Part shown: positions 13,265 to 24,309 of the stretch, one piece after another
How positions within the stretch are numbered: position 1 is the first letter of the stretch
Layout of the letters: each line of letters starts with the position of its first letter
Source: Toxorhynchites rutilus septentrionalis
Lineage: Eukaryota > Arthropoda > Insecta > Diptera > Culicidae
DNA length: 64,000 bases
NCBI RefSeq assembly: GCF_029784135.1
Contig: NC_073746.1
Location: forward strand, 181,227,788 to 181,291,787
Reading direction: 5' to 3'
Notes under the pieces: model-generated
Database searches by the model: none
What the model was told of the DNA's origin: nothing
The model's input: the letters and a program-made list of their open reading frames with translations, nothing else
Made by a program: the position numbers and the translations under genes

Positions 13265-13477
13265 TTGTGGTAAATGTGGTAAAAAGTCGACGATCATAGC
13301 CCGGTCGCAATTAACTGTTACTTTTTGGAAAGCATGATTTTTGAAGAAAAACGAACCACCGGCCCATAAAGCGCTTTAAGCGTTGTTTCGTGACAATGCG
13401 ATTTATCCGGACTTTCCATTTGAGTGTTTCCATGTAGGTTTTAACGAGTTTGGTAACATGAGGCCGAGTGTTATCAT
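13265..13477 (-). pseudogene. Mariner transposase scrap, cut by the LTR element
   Basis: On the minus strand just below 13477 a frame reads NDNTRPHVTKLVKTYMETLK then WKVRINR. This resembles the mariner segment around the second catalytic aspartate (DNARPH...VKTYLETLKW). The reading then loses frame. It is interrupted exactly where the LTR element begins (13478), which suggests the LTR element landed in it; I could not find the other half beyond 15262. Confidence 0.5.
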
Positions 13478-13832
13478 TGTGGCATCCTGACCAGAATGTT
13501 TACACAATTTACACAATATTACGTAAGTTACATGGAGTGTGTAGAATTGTAAACGTCAGTGAGGGGATTGTTTTCAGAGTGGTGCTCCGAGTTAGGCTAA
13601 GGTTACTTTGGATAGGAGTACGCACGAAAATTTGATTGTACGAATAGAAACAAACAATTTTGTTCGATAGAAGCTGACGAATACGAACGAAGCAAGGGGG
13701 AAGCAATGTAACCACACCAATACAACTCAATGTGGTTGTTTAGCTTCACTATTGCATACAATTCGTACGACCACTTTTCTGCATCCAGTGTCACCGCCGC
13801 CTTAGTTTGAGTTATAAGACGCAGGATATCAT
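13478..13832 (+). repeat. 5' LTR with a 210-bp extra block
   Basis: It matches the 3' LTR over its first about 113 bp (to GTGGTGCTCCGA near 13590) and its last about 30 bp (TTTGAGTTATAAGACGC). The block between, about 13592-13803, has no counterpart in the 3' LTR. Short TTAG repeats bound it, so it is either an insertion here or a deletion in the 3' copy. Confidence 0.65.
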
Positions 13833-13998
13833 ATTGGCGATCCTGCCAGATATCGTGTTTAATTACCCGAGAATTTTTATTTGATCGTGACCATTGCGGA
13901 AAACTGAGGTAAGAAAAACATTTTTAGTTCTATAGCGCAATAGGAAATGGCAACTAAATGAGAAGAGTGTCGAGTCGGGAAATGACCGAAAGGAAATG

Positions 13999-14216
13999 TT
14001 AAGCCGGTGATAGACCATGGCCAACGATGTGAGAAATAATTTGAGTCGGCAAAAGCCGAGACCAAAAACATGTTGAGCCGGTAAAAGACCATGGCCAACG
14101 ATGTAAAACGAAATGAGTGGATAAGAAAATGTTGAGTCGGTGAAAGACCATGGCCAACAATGAAAAAAATACATGGAGAGAATGTTGAGCCGGCAAAAGA
14201 CCATGGCCAGCGATGT
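13999..14216 (+). repeat. Imperfect tandem repeat inside the LTR element
   Basis: The core GTTGAGCCGGTAAAAGACCA followed by TGGCCAACGATGT occurs at about 13999, 14072, 14131 and 14184, with a partial copy at about 14040, spaced 53-73 bp. Copies differ by a few bases. The irregular spacing and absence of unique spacers of constant size exclude a CRISPR-type array. Confidence 0.75.
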
Positions 14217-15118
14217 AAAAAGAAATGAGGGAAGGATTAACAAGAGAACAGATGAAGATCGTGTCAGGAATGGCCCATAATCAGAGGTAAACATAATCAT
14301 GAAAGATGATGGGGTTGGGATGAAGCGTGTTGCTATAAACTTGCTACTATAAATATAGTAGAATCGTCAAGATACATATAATGTGAAGGCAATTTGAGCG
14401 ATGTTTTCAGTTAACCTTACCTTTGTTTATGTCGAATATAGTTGGAATAAACTGAAGGACGGAATATAATCCTATTGCAAACAATGGAAGAAAATCAAGA
14501 ATATGAAAGCCAACAAGGCGAAATGCAAAAAAATAGAAGGTTGGAACATATTTCTCAGTATTTTCAAAAATACATGAACAACTGTTTGTATTTGATAATA
14601 TACGAAAATTCCAAGACTGTATTTAATGCATGATTTAACGGATTATATTAAAAAAAAATCATTGTTTTTTTGTTCTCAATTCGATTATCTTATCATAGAT
14701 GAATAAACGAATATATGTTTGAACAATCCAGTCAAAGACAATATGAAAATAGTTTCCAAAAACTTTTTGTTTTCTTATGGTACTAAAATAAATCGAAGAA
14801 AATAGAGATGCTGAACAAAACAGATATTCATTGAAGGTGACTCTAAGTGTTTTGATAGGTGGAGGAGTAGGAGAGCACGAAGAGCGGCACATAGTGACAG
14901 AATCACCAGAGTGTACACTGTGAAATTCACACAACAATTGAGTTTTAATTTGAAATGGTCGGGGCTCAGGTTTCGAACTATGGTGAACCAACTCCTAATC
15001 AAAGAGTATCATGAAAGAACTGAAAGACTACAATAATACACAACCATATTGATAATATTCCTTGATTGACTTGGCACATCTCATATTTCAAGCATTGTTC
15101 ATCTTGTGCAGGGGAGGA

Positions 15119-15262
15119 TGTGGCATCCTGATCAGAATGTTTACACAATTTACACAATACCACGTAAGTTACATGGAGTGTGTAAAATTGTAAACATCAG
15201 TGAGGGGATTGTTTTTAGAGTGGTGCTCCGAATCAGTTTGAGTTATAAGACGCCGGTTATCA
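15119..15262 (+). repeat. 3' LTR
   Basis: The 144-bp repeat begins TGTGGCATCCTGATCAGAAT and ends GACGCCGGTTATCA. It is about 90% or more identical by eye to the matching parts of the 5' copy, with mostly transitions. Confidence 0.68.
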
Positions 15263-15264
15263 CA

Positions 15265-17425
15265 GTCATGATGTGAATATCTCTTCTCTCTGCCTCTGCC
15301 CATCACCATCATCATTGCGTTGTTTCGAAGATTACGAACTTATCCTGATAACAAACGCCTGTTGTAATTCTATACAATCTTAACGAAATTCTGTGGAATT
15401 TTGGAAATTTTTGCTCATTTTTCACATTACTCAATTCTTTTGTGCTCAACCTTTATAATACAAACAGAAACAATAATTTACTCGTGAATTTATGTTGACT
15501 CCAGAACAAGTGTGGTGTTTTGCAAGAAAAAAAAAATCTTCAGTTGTACTTCCAATAAACATACGTATAGCATTGACTTATGAACCCCCGCACGCTCCGA
15601 TGAACGCAAGCTGAGTGCATTCCAAATCGAAGCGATATTGCTTTTATACCGTTTCCACTTCACAACGAACGTGTTTTGATTCAAATGAAAGGGATCAATT
15701 TTTAATGTACATATATATATGAATGTGTATTTTTTCCTCTCGCTGCAAGCTAGAATCGAATATAGCTCTTCTCGAAACCGGAGATAAGTTATCGTTTCTT
15801 CGATATATACATGCAATACCCCCGTCGAATCCTTGTTTCGCGTATCAAGTTCTTCCCGGCGATGCATTGTTATTCAATTGCTTGCTCTATCCCGATGGTA
15901 ATCGAATCGGTTGGATCTCTCAAAGTCCCTCTCCCCCTTTGTGACATTCGAGGGGGGTTTATGTGCTCGATAATAAATCAATTTCTGATTGGGTTTAGCT
16001 TTTCAACACGATTTTGCTGTATTCAACCGAGAGCGAGAGCTATATTTGTTTTTCCGAGATGGGATGGAAATCATTCCCAACAGAGCCAACAAAGGCCAAC
16101 AGAAAGCTTTTAAGGTACTCTCGTGATGCTAATAACCCGTCACCACAAGAACCCCGTACTAATGTAGCCCGAAACAGCGCAACAGAGAGCTACAAATGAG
16201 TCCCAGCGTTCATTAAAAGCATTCGTCATTGCGGTATCAAAACACCGCATCCATAAACGTGGCAGGTACGGGAGAATACAGGACACAAACGGACGCCCAG
16301 ATTGTGGTTATTGAGTGTGGATTCAATCATTTGCGAAATCCGCTAGAATGCTACACAGAGTTCCCGGGGGGAGATTAGCCGGAGGAACTGAGAGGGTTGA
16401 AGCAAATCATCCCTTTGTCTGCATATTGAAAGACCCAGATGGAAGATGGCTTTCCACCCTGTCGCCCATCGCCCTCCCACTCCACTTCCAATATTTTGCG
16501 GTTCGTGACGTCACTCTCATTCTCATGAGCCCATCGACAGCATGAGTCGTAATGGCAGCAGGGAATGTAGCAAAATGAAATAAAATCTTTATTCGTCCAT
16601 TATCGGAAGAGGAAACCGAGCCGGAAACGATAATCCCGGTTATTGTGGTGAACCCTTGTGCAATATAATACCAGCCACGAAGCACCGGCGTGGGGATAAA
16701 ATGTGACCAAATGTTTCATTTAGCAAGTGTTGCGATGCTTCAAAGCCACACAAAATGGGTCGAAAATATCAAACATTAATCCATTATGAAATGGGGAAGT
16801 GCAACCTGAGTGGCATGCAAAAGAAAAAAAAAATCCAATTTTTGTCTCAATTACAAACCTCGACAAGTGCAAAGCGCAAAAAATAACCTATCATATGTTT
16901 GCCAACACTGCATTCAATTTTCTAAATGTTCTACAGTGCGCTGATAAAAGCAAATCGCCCACGCCAAGGGATTGGTCAGTGTCATTAATATATTATTAGC
17001 GTCACTAATATTATCGGGGCTAGAGGAGTTTGCCACTAGTGGAAACCAGAGGCAGAATGATACCCGGTTGAGTGCCCAACGAGTAGTAGCGCAATATCAT
17101 ATGCAAATTATAACGACATTTGTGGCTTTTGGCTTTGGCCGCAAACATCGAATCGACTGCGTTGCCGTTTCCGCTTGAGTGAATAATTAATTGGCTTTAT
17201 ATACGCCGGGTGTCACTTTCTCAGCTCCCCCGGAACCCTGATCACCCACCTCCCCATCGGAGCCTACACACGGGTGAGAGAACTGTCCAATTCTGTTCGG
17301 CGTCATCGATATTCAATAAACCTTTTGACCATTGGCTCCATCCCTAATCCCAAAGCAGTCAGTGTACGGAAAGGTCGGAAGTCAGCATAAAGCGAAGGTA
17401 ATTAAAATCAAATTAAAATCCTTAC
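15265..17425. other. Kinase-gene flank/intron, no recognised exon
   Basis: The stretch is richer in GC and less repetitive than the rest of the window, which fits single-copy intron or flank of the kinase gene. Short open frames (for example 15811-16113 plus, 16407-16685 minus) carry no recognisable motif. The kinase C-terminal exon that should follow 17426 in transcript order was sought here and not found. Confidence 0.45.
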
Positions 17426-17575
17426 GTGTTTCTTGTTGTCCTGGTACATGTGTCCGACGTTCTCGATCACCTTTTCGTCGCTCAGATTCTCGAAAGGCTG
17501 CTCCCGAGCAAACGTGAGGATTTCCCAGAGCGTCACGGCAAACGCCCATACGTCTGACTTTGATGTAAATTTACC
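17426..17575 (-). CDS. Discoidin domain receptor-type tyrosine kinase, C-lobe exon
   Basis: A 150-bp exon of exactly 50 codons, starting [20 protein letters not shown] and continuing through [20 protein letters not shown] to YQDNKKH. This is the [12 protein letters not shown] helix F region and the DDR-typical [11 protein letters not shown] segment. The acceptor is ACGCACAG|GG and the donor CAC|GTAAGG; both ends are phase 0, so it joins the 17780-17701 exon cleanly. The remaining C-lobe (a segment equivalent to CPxxIYDLM and the RPxF motif) should follow in transcript order, that is below 17426, but I could not identify it; it may lie outside the window. Confidence 0.9.
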
Positions 17576-17700
17576 CTGTGCGTGGTGAAAATTCAATTAA
17601 TTAGTGCAGCACACGTAAATCCATCCCATCACAGGACGGAGGAGAAGGGTGGACGATGGAATCATTTCAAAATAGGTGTTTGCGAGTGTCAGTCACTTAC

Positions 17701-17780
17701 CATCAGGACGCTTTCCCATGCCATCCACCGGATTGGCATCGGTTGTGATTGTCTCCCTGCTCCCTCCAGGTGGCAGTAGT
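17701..17780 (-). CDS. Discoidin domain receptor-type tyrosine kinase, exon for activation loop and P+1 region
   Basis: An 80-bp exon beginning with two bases of a split codon and followed by 26 codons: YCHLEGAGRQSQPMPIRWMA and WESVLM. This is the end of the activation loop (the DYY-like tyrosine is DYC/YC here) and the PIRWMAWES P+1 loop that is nearly invariant in tyrosine kinases. The donor is ATG|GTAAGT; the acceptor (TATCCCGCAG) has a weak pyrimidine tract. It joins the exon at 17575 in phase 0 across a 125-bp intron. It cannot follow the 51295 exon directly: that exon leaves two bases over while this one needs only one. The exon carrying the DFG-equivalent motif must therefore lie between them or be lost. 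Confidence 0.88.
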
Positions 17781-17781
17781 C

Positions 17782-18654
17782 TGCGGGATATGCAATGCGG
17801 TTTATCACAGTTCCTAGTGTACAGATTTTTATCTCCAACTGCGGCCCTACTAAACAACTCCTGGAAGCGGATGCAGAAGAGTGGGGAAATATTTATTAGA
17901 AAATTGTTTGTATTGGTTCGTATTGATAGTTCGTGGTGGCATGTGGAATCGGGTACGAGTATATGGCGGTATTATTTCATCTAACGAGTACTTTGAACTG
18001 TGTGGAATCGGTCGATGATGACTTATTGGATTGATGTAGTTATCGATGAATGTTGGAACATGTAATTAGGAAAAAAGCATGCGATATGCTAATGTCTTTA
18101 TATATTGTATCTATCCCTGTGAAGAAACTGTTAATCCCATGAAGCTCAAATTCTCGATTCTTCGTAATAAGTTGAAAAAGTTAATTGTAAAATTATTCAC
18201 GAATCAATGGCAGGTCTGACTGTAGACAAATTACTGCCAATGTTAGATTTACGGAATACAAGATATATCGACCATCTTGCTATCAAAATTCTATCATGCT
18301 TATCTTCCTTCCGACTCTAAGCTTCTGTACAGACTACTCAGTGATATTGTGCTCCTGGTCACCCATCCCCTTACCGAAAGCGCTACCTTAATTTGAGCAC
18401 AAAATATTTCAATTGTACCTACCTTACGATAATTGACAGGATTATCGAGGGGAGGATTCTGGTACGGCAGCGAGTTTATTGGCTTCATAGTACCCCGTTA
18501 CGGTACTAGCATGATGACATCATTCCAAATCTGTCCAAAAATAAAGTATCGTACATGTGGATTTTGATGAAAGGCAGCTGCCGATTTTTGCGGGAGCTTC
18601 TTCCGATAATTTTGCATGTGTCCATGAAAGGCTGGATCTTCTAACTACAATTAT
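17782..18654. other. Intron sequence, nothing recognised
   Basis: No frame on either strand with recognisable motifs and no repeat match elsewhere in the window was noticed. The sequence immediately upstream of the activation-loop exon is a poor polypyrimidine tract. Confidence 0.45.
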
Positions 18655-19245
18655 GCAGGCATTCCATGCCAAACCGATATAGTGGTTCTTAGATTTTCGT
18701 GAAAATTGGTAGTTTTGTTCCTTATCGCAAAATATTATCACCTTCTGTTAGTCATTTTTGTCATTTATTATTTACATTTTTGGGTGGTCCGAAAAAATAT
18801 GTTTCCCCTATTTTTTCAAAAATGACTTTTTTTTCAAAAATTTATAACAGCCGGAGTACTGAACCGATTCAGATGATCGACATAAAAAATTAAAGTCAGT
18901 TGGTTAGTTGTATTTGAAAAATATTAAGCTTGCAAAAAAATGGGATTTTGTTTTTGTAATATTGTATTGGTGTCTGATTGCTCACATGGCTAGTCTAAGA
19001 GGGCGTTTTATTTTTCATATTTTTTCTTGAAAGCTGAAGTTTTTTGACATAACATATCCAAAAATCAGAAATGTGATTTCTATCATTTTTGAGTCATGAT
19101 TTTTCATAGCCAGCATGTTTTCAGTTTTCTTTCAATCTTCCTATGTGTATAATTTCATGAAAATCAGCAGAGCCGTTTCGGAGAAGTTCGACCACGAACA
19201 TCGTGACACAAGGTTTTTAGATATATAGATTTACTAGTACATTTT
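18655..19245 (+). repeat. Dispersed repeat with the ATTCCATGCCAAACCGATAT head
   Basis: It begins GCATTCCATGCCAAACCGAT, followed by TTGTTCCTTATCGCAAAATA and GGTGGTCCGAAAAA blocks. The same blocks occur at 60232-60330 (same orientation) and 63590-63718 (inverted). Further in, a stretch with GAGGGCGTTTTATTTTTC matches 63340-63360. It has no coding capacity and ends near a TTTAGATATATAGATTTACTAG stretch. Confidence 0.7.
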
Positions 19246-19264
19246 TCTAACTAGAATATAAATA

Positions 19265-19975
19265 TTAGGGTGCCAATGAAAATGGTCATCTCTAATTTCA
19301 AAAAGTTACCTGATAAAAAATGTTCACCACCTCGAAAAAACACCCTATGTCAAATATTAGCTCAATCGGACCTAAGGGAGAATGGCGCAAAGCGGTCAAA
19401 GTTTGAGTTTTTTGAAAATCGAAAAATGACCCAAGGGAAGAGTAAAGCAAATCGAGGGTTTCGGAAAAAAAATTTATGCCAAATGTCTTAAAATTGCATG
19501 AAACGTCGAGATCTAGTGTTACCTCGAAAATTTTTTTTCGTCAAAAATCTAAACTCTGGGATTTAGTTTTTTTTCGGAATACGAAACAAAAAGTTTGGTT
19601 TTTGGTGCCAAAAAAAATGGTTATCTCCTATTCCATTCGAAACTTACTGCGAAATGTCGATTTGCACTATAATATACCCTTTGCAAAATATTAGCTCATT
19701 CGAACTTCATTTATTAGTGTCACAGACGTAAAAATTTGAGTTTTTTTTTTGAAAAACGAAAGATCACCGAAAATCAGGGGTTTCAAAAAATTGTTGATGC
19801 CAAATGTCTTGAAATTGCATTACTCGTCGAGATTTACAGTTATCTCCGAAAAAAAGTTTTGTCAAAAAATTTGTTTTTGTCAAAAAATTTGAGATGACAG
19901 TAAGTCTCGATGCGTCATGCGATTCTAGTACATTTGGCCCCAAAATATTTTTTCTCGAAAACGTATTTTTTTTTT
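19265..19975 (+). repeat. Foldback-family repeat with AGGGTGCCAATGAAAATGG end
   Basis: It begins AGGGTGCCAATGAAAATGGT. Its two consecutive blocks (from 19267, and from about 19598 with GGTGCCAAAAAAAATGGTTA) are related to each other, and to the copies at 40290-40735, 48950-49744 and 56195-56455. Recurrent internal phrases are GCAAAATATTAGCTCA, GAGTTTTTTGAAAA, ATGCCAAATGTCTTAAAATT and CGTCGAGATTTACAGTTA. The right arm that the other copies have is not seen; the (TA)n tract starts where it should lie. Confidence 0.75.
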
Positions 19976-19981
19976 AATTCC

Positions 19982-20276
<295 letters not shown>

Positions 20277-20282
20277 TATGAA

Positions 20283-20945
20283 TAGCCCTTACAACAGGAA
20301 AACAACATCAATAGCATTTTTTCAAAGAAAAAAAAAAGTTGTTGTTCTAAAAACTTTTTCGATGTAAATGTGCCCATCTTGTATGGAAAATGTATGGAAA
20401 ACTTGTTGAATATTTTAAGGGCTATTTATATCTATTTCTTTCAGAATTTTGAAAACATATGTTTTCGAGGAAAATGAATTTTAATTTTCAAAATATTTTT
20501 TTTCAATTCATTTTTTTTGATAATTTTTAATGAAAACCATTCCTACATTCCATTCTTTTAATAAAATTCTGTAGGTCTGATATTTTTTTTGTAGGCTTTT
20601 TTTTTAAATTTTGAGTTTTTTCAACTTTTTCGAAAAATATTAATTAAAAATTATAACATCTACAAAAAGATGGTCAGAGAATGTAGGAAATTAACTAGGT
20701 TTTCATTAAAAATTATCACAGAATTTTTTGGAAAAATGGAAAAATTTCATAGAAAAAAAATATTTTGAAAAATAAAATTCATTTTTCTTAAAAATATATG
20801 CTTTTAAAATTCTGAAAAAAATAGATATAAATAGCCCTTAGAATTTCCAACCAGTTTTCCACACACGGACGATGGGCACATTTACATGTAAAAAGTTTTT
20901 CGAACAAAACTTTTTCATTTTTATCTTTGAAAAAATACTATTCGT
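20283..20945. repeat. Foldback (long inverted) repeat with about 290-bp arms
   Basis: The left arm (about 20283-20595: TAGCCCTTACAAC, GTAAATGTGCCCATCTTG, AAGGGCTATTTATAT, CCTACATTCCATTC) is repeated inverted at about 20600-20945 (GAATGTAGGAAATT, ATAAATAGCCCTTAG, GGGCACATTTACATG). Arms are imperfect and AT-rich. The centre is near 20597. No coding capacity. Confidence 0.78.
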
Positions 20946-21189
20946 AACATTTTTATGTATAAATTATCGCAATTTACATGCTCTGCTAACTTTTCTCTAT
21001 TTGGAAATATGTCAACAACATGTCAAACGTGAGAATTTGCACACATAAATGTTACGAGAAAACCATTATTTTTTTACATGCAAAAATGACTTATATTCCA
21101 AGAACTATAACAGATTGAAAGTTGACGACAAAAGTTCACATTTTAATGAGATCTAAAACTTCGTCGTATACACTATATCGCTATCTTGA

Positions 21190-21520
21190 CTTTAAACAAA
21201 ATTAGGATTAGTTGTTTTTTTTTTCAAAGAAAATATAAAAAAGTTGTTGTTAGAAAAACTTTTTCCCTGTAAATGTGCCCATCTTCCGATGTATGGACGA
21301 CTTGTTGGAAATTTTAAGGGCTATTCATTTATATATTCTTGGGAATTTTAAGAAAAATACAGTTTTGAGAAAAATTAATTTTAATTTTTAAAATAACTTT
21401 TTTTCAGCGAAATTTTAGTCGAAAAAATGTTTGGCATTTTTTCGTAAAAATTTAAGCAATTTCCTACATTTCATCCTTTGACATGAATTTTGTAGGTATC
21501 ATAGTCTTTAAGTTATAAAT
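21190..21520 (+). repeat. Third arm of the 20-kb foldback family
   Basis: It repeats the left arm of the 20283-20945 foldback in the same orientation: AAGTTGTTGTTAGAAAAACT, GTAAATGTGCCCATCTTCC, TTAAGGGCTATTCATTTATA and CCTACATTTCATCC. No matching inverted arm follows. Confidence 0.7.
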
Positions 21521-22860
21521 TTTTGTAAAAATTAAAGAAAAAAAATTTGGCTTTTTTCAAAAAGTTGTCTAATTATTTTTGGAATATTTCTAGAATGCAA
21601 AGTTGCTTAAATGACCTGCTATCTGAGATGGTGCTGCCAACGGCCAGTCGAGTTGACATGAAATTCGTCACCATATTTATCTACAGCTATTTTTTGAACG
21701 ATAATGTGTTCATCATTCGCAATTATTGCTTTTGAATGTACCGAAGGGCCAGAAACCCAGGATTTAAATCTAGTAAGGACGTTTATATTCAATACTTGCA
21801 TACAGGTAAAATGGAAAGCGGAAAATAAATTAAACATATATATGTAAGAAAGCGAAGATTTGATGGGAGAGAAATTAACATTCTTTAAATATGAAAGAAA
21901 TAAAATGAATGATAACTTCAAATATAATTTTAAAAAAAATTAAATTTGCTCGTGTATCATATAATGTATAAAATGTGTATCAAAAGAAATCAGAAGGGAA
22001 AATATAAACGTAATTGAAAGCAAATGTTCAAACCATAAAATAGAGATTATTAGAGATAAATCGACGAAAAATAACAATTCCCAATAACATAGTATGAAGT
22101 GGGAAGACAGAAAAAAATTGGATTACATAAAATTGAGCATAATAAATCATTATCCATATTGTATGGAACGAATGAACGAACAGATACGGAATGAAAGGAC
22201 AACGGTGGCTCAAGTTAATTATTTTAATATTTTATAAGTAATTCCCTCAATTTAGTGTTTCATAAATCAGTCGTGGATAGTTCGAGAAACTAAACCACAC
22301 ATTAAATTCATGACATTTCAGCGTATCAACGTAAGTTCTGCGAAGCAAGTCGAACCAATACATATTACAACTAAAAGTTTTAATAATTGAAATTTTTCTG
22401 AACATTCAGTGTGAATCTCTATTTTTGATCGAAAGTCATCTGACATACCTTGCATTTGCTGCAAACAGGTTGAAATTGAGTGATTTTGCGATTCTTTAAG
22501 AATATAATTTTGAAGTTGAACTTTGAAAAAAAAACGTTTCAACTTGCCCCGGTGTACCTTATATGCAGTAAGTAAATCTAGATAACAATAAACAGTTATT
22601 AAGTTAATATAATATTTTGTAGTAAATAAATGTGTTTTTTTTTCACATTTTCGATAGTACAGATTTTTGGTACAGATTGTTTGAAGAAAAAGTACAGATG
22701 AAAATAAATTTTACTCCTTCTGGTACAGATCAAAATGTGGTAACACTGCTTGTAAAGATTCATCCATTAGCGATTTGACAGTTTCGTGTCTTCGTGTGAA
22801 CGAATCCTTAAAACATTCTAATGGTCTGTCAATGTCAAAGGGTTAGTCATAATCAACATT
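21521..22860. other. No recognised gene
   Basis: AT-rich intronic sequence with open frames of 60-100 codons on both strands, none recognisable. No inverted or direct repeat to the rest of the window was noticed. Confidence 0.45.
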
Positions 22861-22868
22861 TTAATCAT

Positions 22869-24302
22869 GGTGAAGTACACGAACAAGCCAAACCTCATTC
22901 TGGCTTATTTTGCAAAAATATCTTGGGCTATATCCTTACAGGATCAAATTGACTCAAGAACTAAAGCCACTTGACAATATGAAGCGGCGAAACTTCTTCG
23001 ATTGGGCTCTGGCGAATTTTGAAGAAAATGATGATTTCTATCACAAAATCGTCTTTAGCAATGAGGCTTTGTGAACATGCAAAATATGCATTTTTGTAAA
23101 AAAATGTAAACCCACATGTGCTTCAAGGAACACCATCACATTCACAAAAAAAATACTGTTTGGTGTGGTTTTCGTGCCGCAGAAGTGATTGGGTCGTATT
23201 TCTTCATCTATGAGAACGACTGACATGTTCCCGTCAATGAAGAGCGCAATCGCGACATGTTGAAAGACTATTGACTTAGGACTACGTCTTTGATTTCTAT
23301 ATAGGGGGGGGGGGGGTCACTCTACGAAAAATGTAACGTTTTATAAGAGTTTTCAAATGCATATTACGTAGAACAGTTCTTACGGTTTTTGTTATAATAT
23401 ATACCATTAGACGGCAAATTTATCCAGCATTTTTTTCTCCTGAGACATCAACAGTGAAAATATTAGAACAAATGAGCAATTTACCAAATAAAACAGATAT
23501 GTTTTGCGAGCGCATGCGAAGGTAAACCATGTATTACGCATTCTTTCTTACAACCTCGTTCCCATGAATGCTGTATGCAACACAAAATTTTATGCAATAA
23601 TTCGTTCTATCAAACAAATTAGCGAGATGTTGAAGTAATCAGATGCAAGATTTCATGCATCACTTAAATTTCATGCAAGATTTCATCAAAGCAAAGCAAA
23701 GCAAGTGATCGTTCGTTGATTGGGCAAGAAAATCAAAACAATTATCGTGTTTTACTCGCTAACTGGACTGCAGAACAGCAAAAAACAATACTTCAAATTG
23801 AAGATGATATCTATTATTGATTCAAGAGAGTTAAACTAACAGATTTGTGAACAATGAAAAAATTACATTTAAAAAAACAACTGTTCTGAACAATCACAGT
23901 CCTACGTCAAACTTCCGTCCGTGCCTCTAGGCTCAGACCCTTCTACTTTTTTTGGAAGATCTTAACTTCAATAATATGTGGCTTCAAGAAGACGGTGTCA
24001 TTGGCCAAGGAGCATACGTTACAATGAATTTATGGAAAAGTAAGTTTGGTGAATTATTCCGAGAAATGAACCTGTCAACTGACCGCCTCGTTCATGCGTT
24101 CACTGGCCTATGCCAACAAGCCAGCAACTTTAGAAGAACTCAGAGACAACATCCAACGCGAAATTCGCAACATTCCGGTCAAAATGTGTGGCCGAGTAGT
24201 GGAAAATTGGGTCCAGCGGATCGATAGCTGTAAAAGGGCCCGTGGTGGTCAAATGACCGGAATCGAATTTTATTCTTTAAAACAACCAGAATATAATATT
24301 AA
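22869..24302 (+). pseudogene. IS630/mariner-like transposase relic, interrupted by a 678-bp insertion
   Basis: Plus-strand fragments follow the order of a widespread insect mariner-like transposase (DDE_3 type): IKLTQELKPLDNMKRRNFFD, then DDFYHKIVFSNEAL (about 22940-23070), a VWCGF block, VIGSYFFIYEN (about 23190), NRDMLKDY (about 23250), and, after the insertion, LEDLNFNNMWLQEDG (23952 on) and a C-terminal block ending near 24302 (DSCKRARGGQMTGIEF). The usual FSDEAHF reads FSNEAL, so a catalytic aspartate is lost. The N-terminal helix-turn-helix is largely deleted, there are several stops and frameshifts, and the QDGATCHT motif is decayed. A short element (23273-23950) splits it between DY and LEDL. 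Confidence 0.82.
23273..23950 (+). mobile_element. 678-bp non-autonomous element related to the THAP-bearing element at 43.8-47.4 kb
   Basis: Its first about 350 bp (GACTTAGGACTACGTCTT, then from 23323 CTACGAAAAATGTAACGTTT through GCAATAATTCGTTCTAT) match 43820-44150, and its last about 125 bp (CTAACAGATTTGTGAACAAT, CACAGTCCTACGTCAAACTT, GTGCCTCTAGGCTCAGACCC, TTCTACTTTTTTT) match 47320-47440. The interior does not match. It therefore looks like an internal-deletion derivative. Left GACGTAGGACT-like and right AGTCCTACGTC are inverted to each other. It sits inside the transposase relic at 22869-24302. A G13 homopolymer lies at about 23306-23318. Confidence 0.75.
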
Positions 24303-24309
24303 TTGATGT

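Larger units (their letters stand above)
13478..15262 (+). mobile_element. Non-coding LTR retroelement (TRIM/large-derivative type)
   Basis: Two direct repeats starting TGTGGCATCCTGA and ending near TTATCA flank about 1.29 kb. The 3' repeat is 15119-15262 (144 bp); the 5' repeat is 13478-13832. Just inside the 5' repeat TGGCGATCCTGCCAG (from 13835) looks like a tRNA primer-binding site, and GGGGAGGATG directly before the 3' repeat looks like a polypurine tract. No gag or pol frame is present. The interior holds an imperfect tandem repeat. Orientation is taken from the primer site and purine tract. No convincing target-site duplication was seen. Confidence 0.72.

Noticed and set aside
13999..14216. 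CRISPR-like pattern of repeats
   Set aside because: Repeats are imperfect, spacing varies from 53 to 73 bp, the context is eukaryotic and the units lie inside an LTR element.
17781..17880. Missing kinase exon directly upstream of 17780 (a GAACTGT sequence near 17812)
   Set aside because: The following codons do not encode NCLxG or a DFG-like motif, and there is no donor in the required phase.
23306..23318. Poly-G run as a regulatory G-quadruplex
   Set aside because: A single G run without further G tracts; more likely homopolymer growth of the AGGGGGG stretch in the element head.
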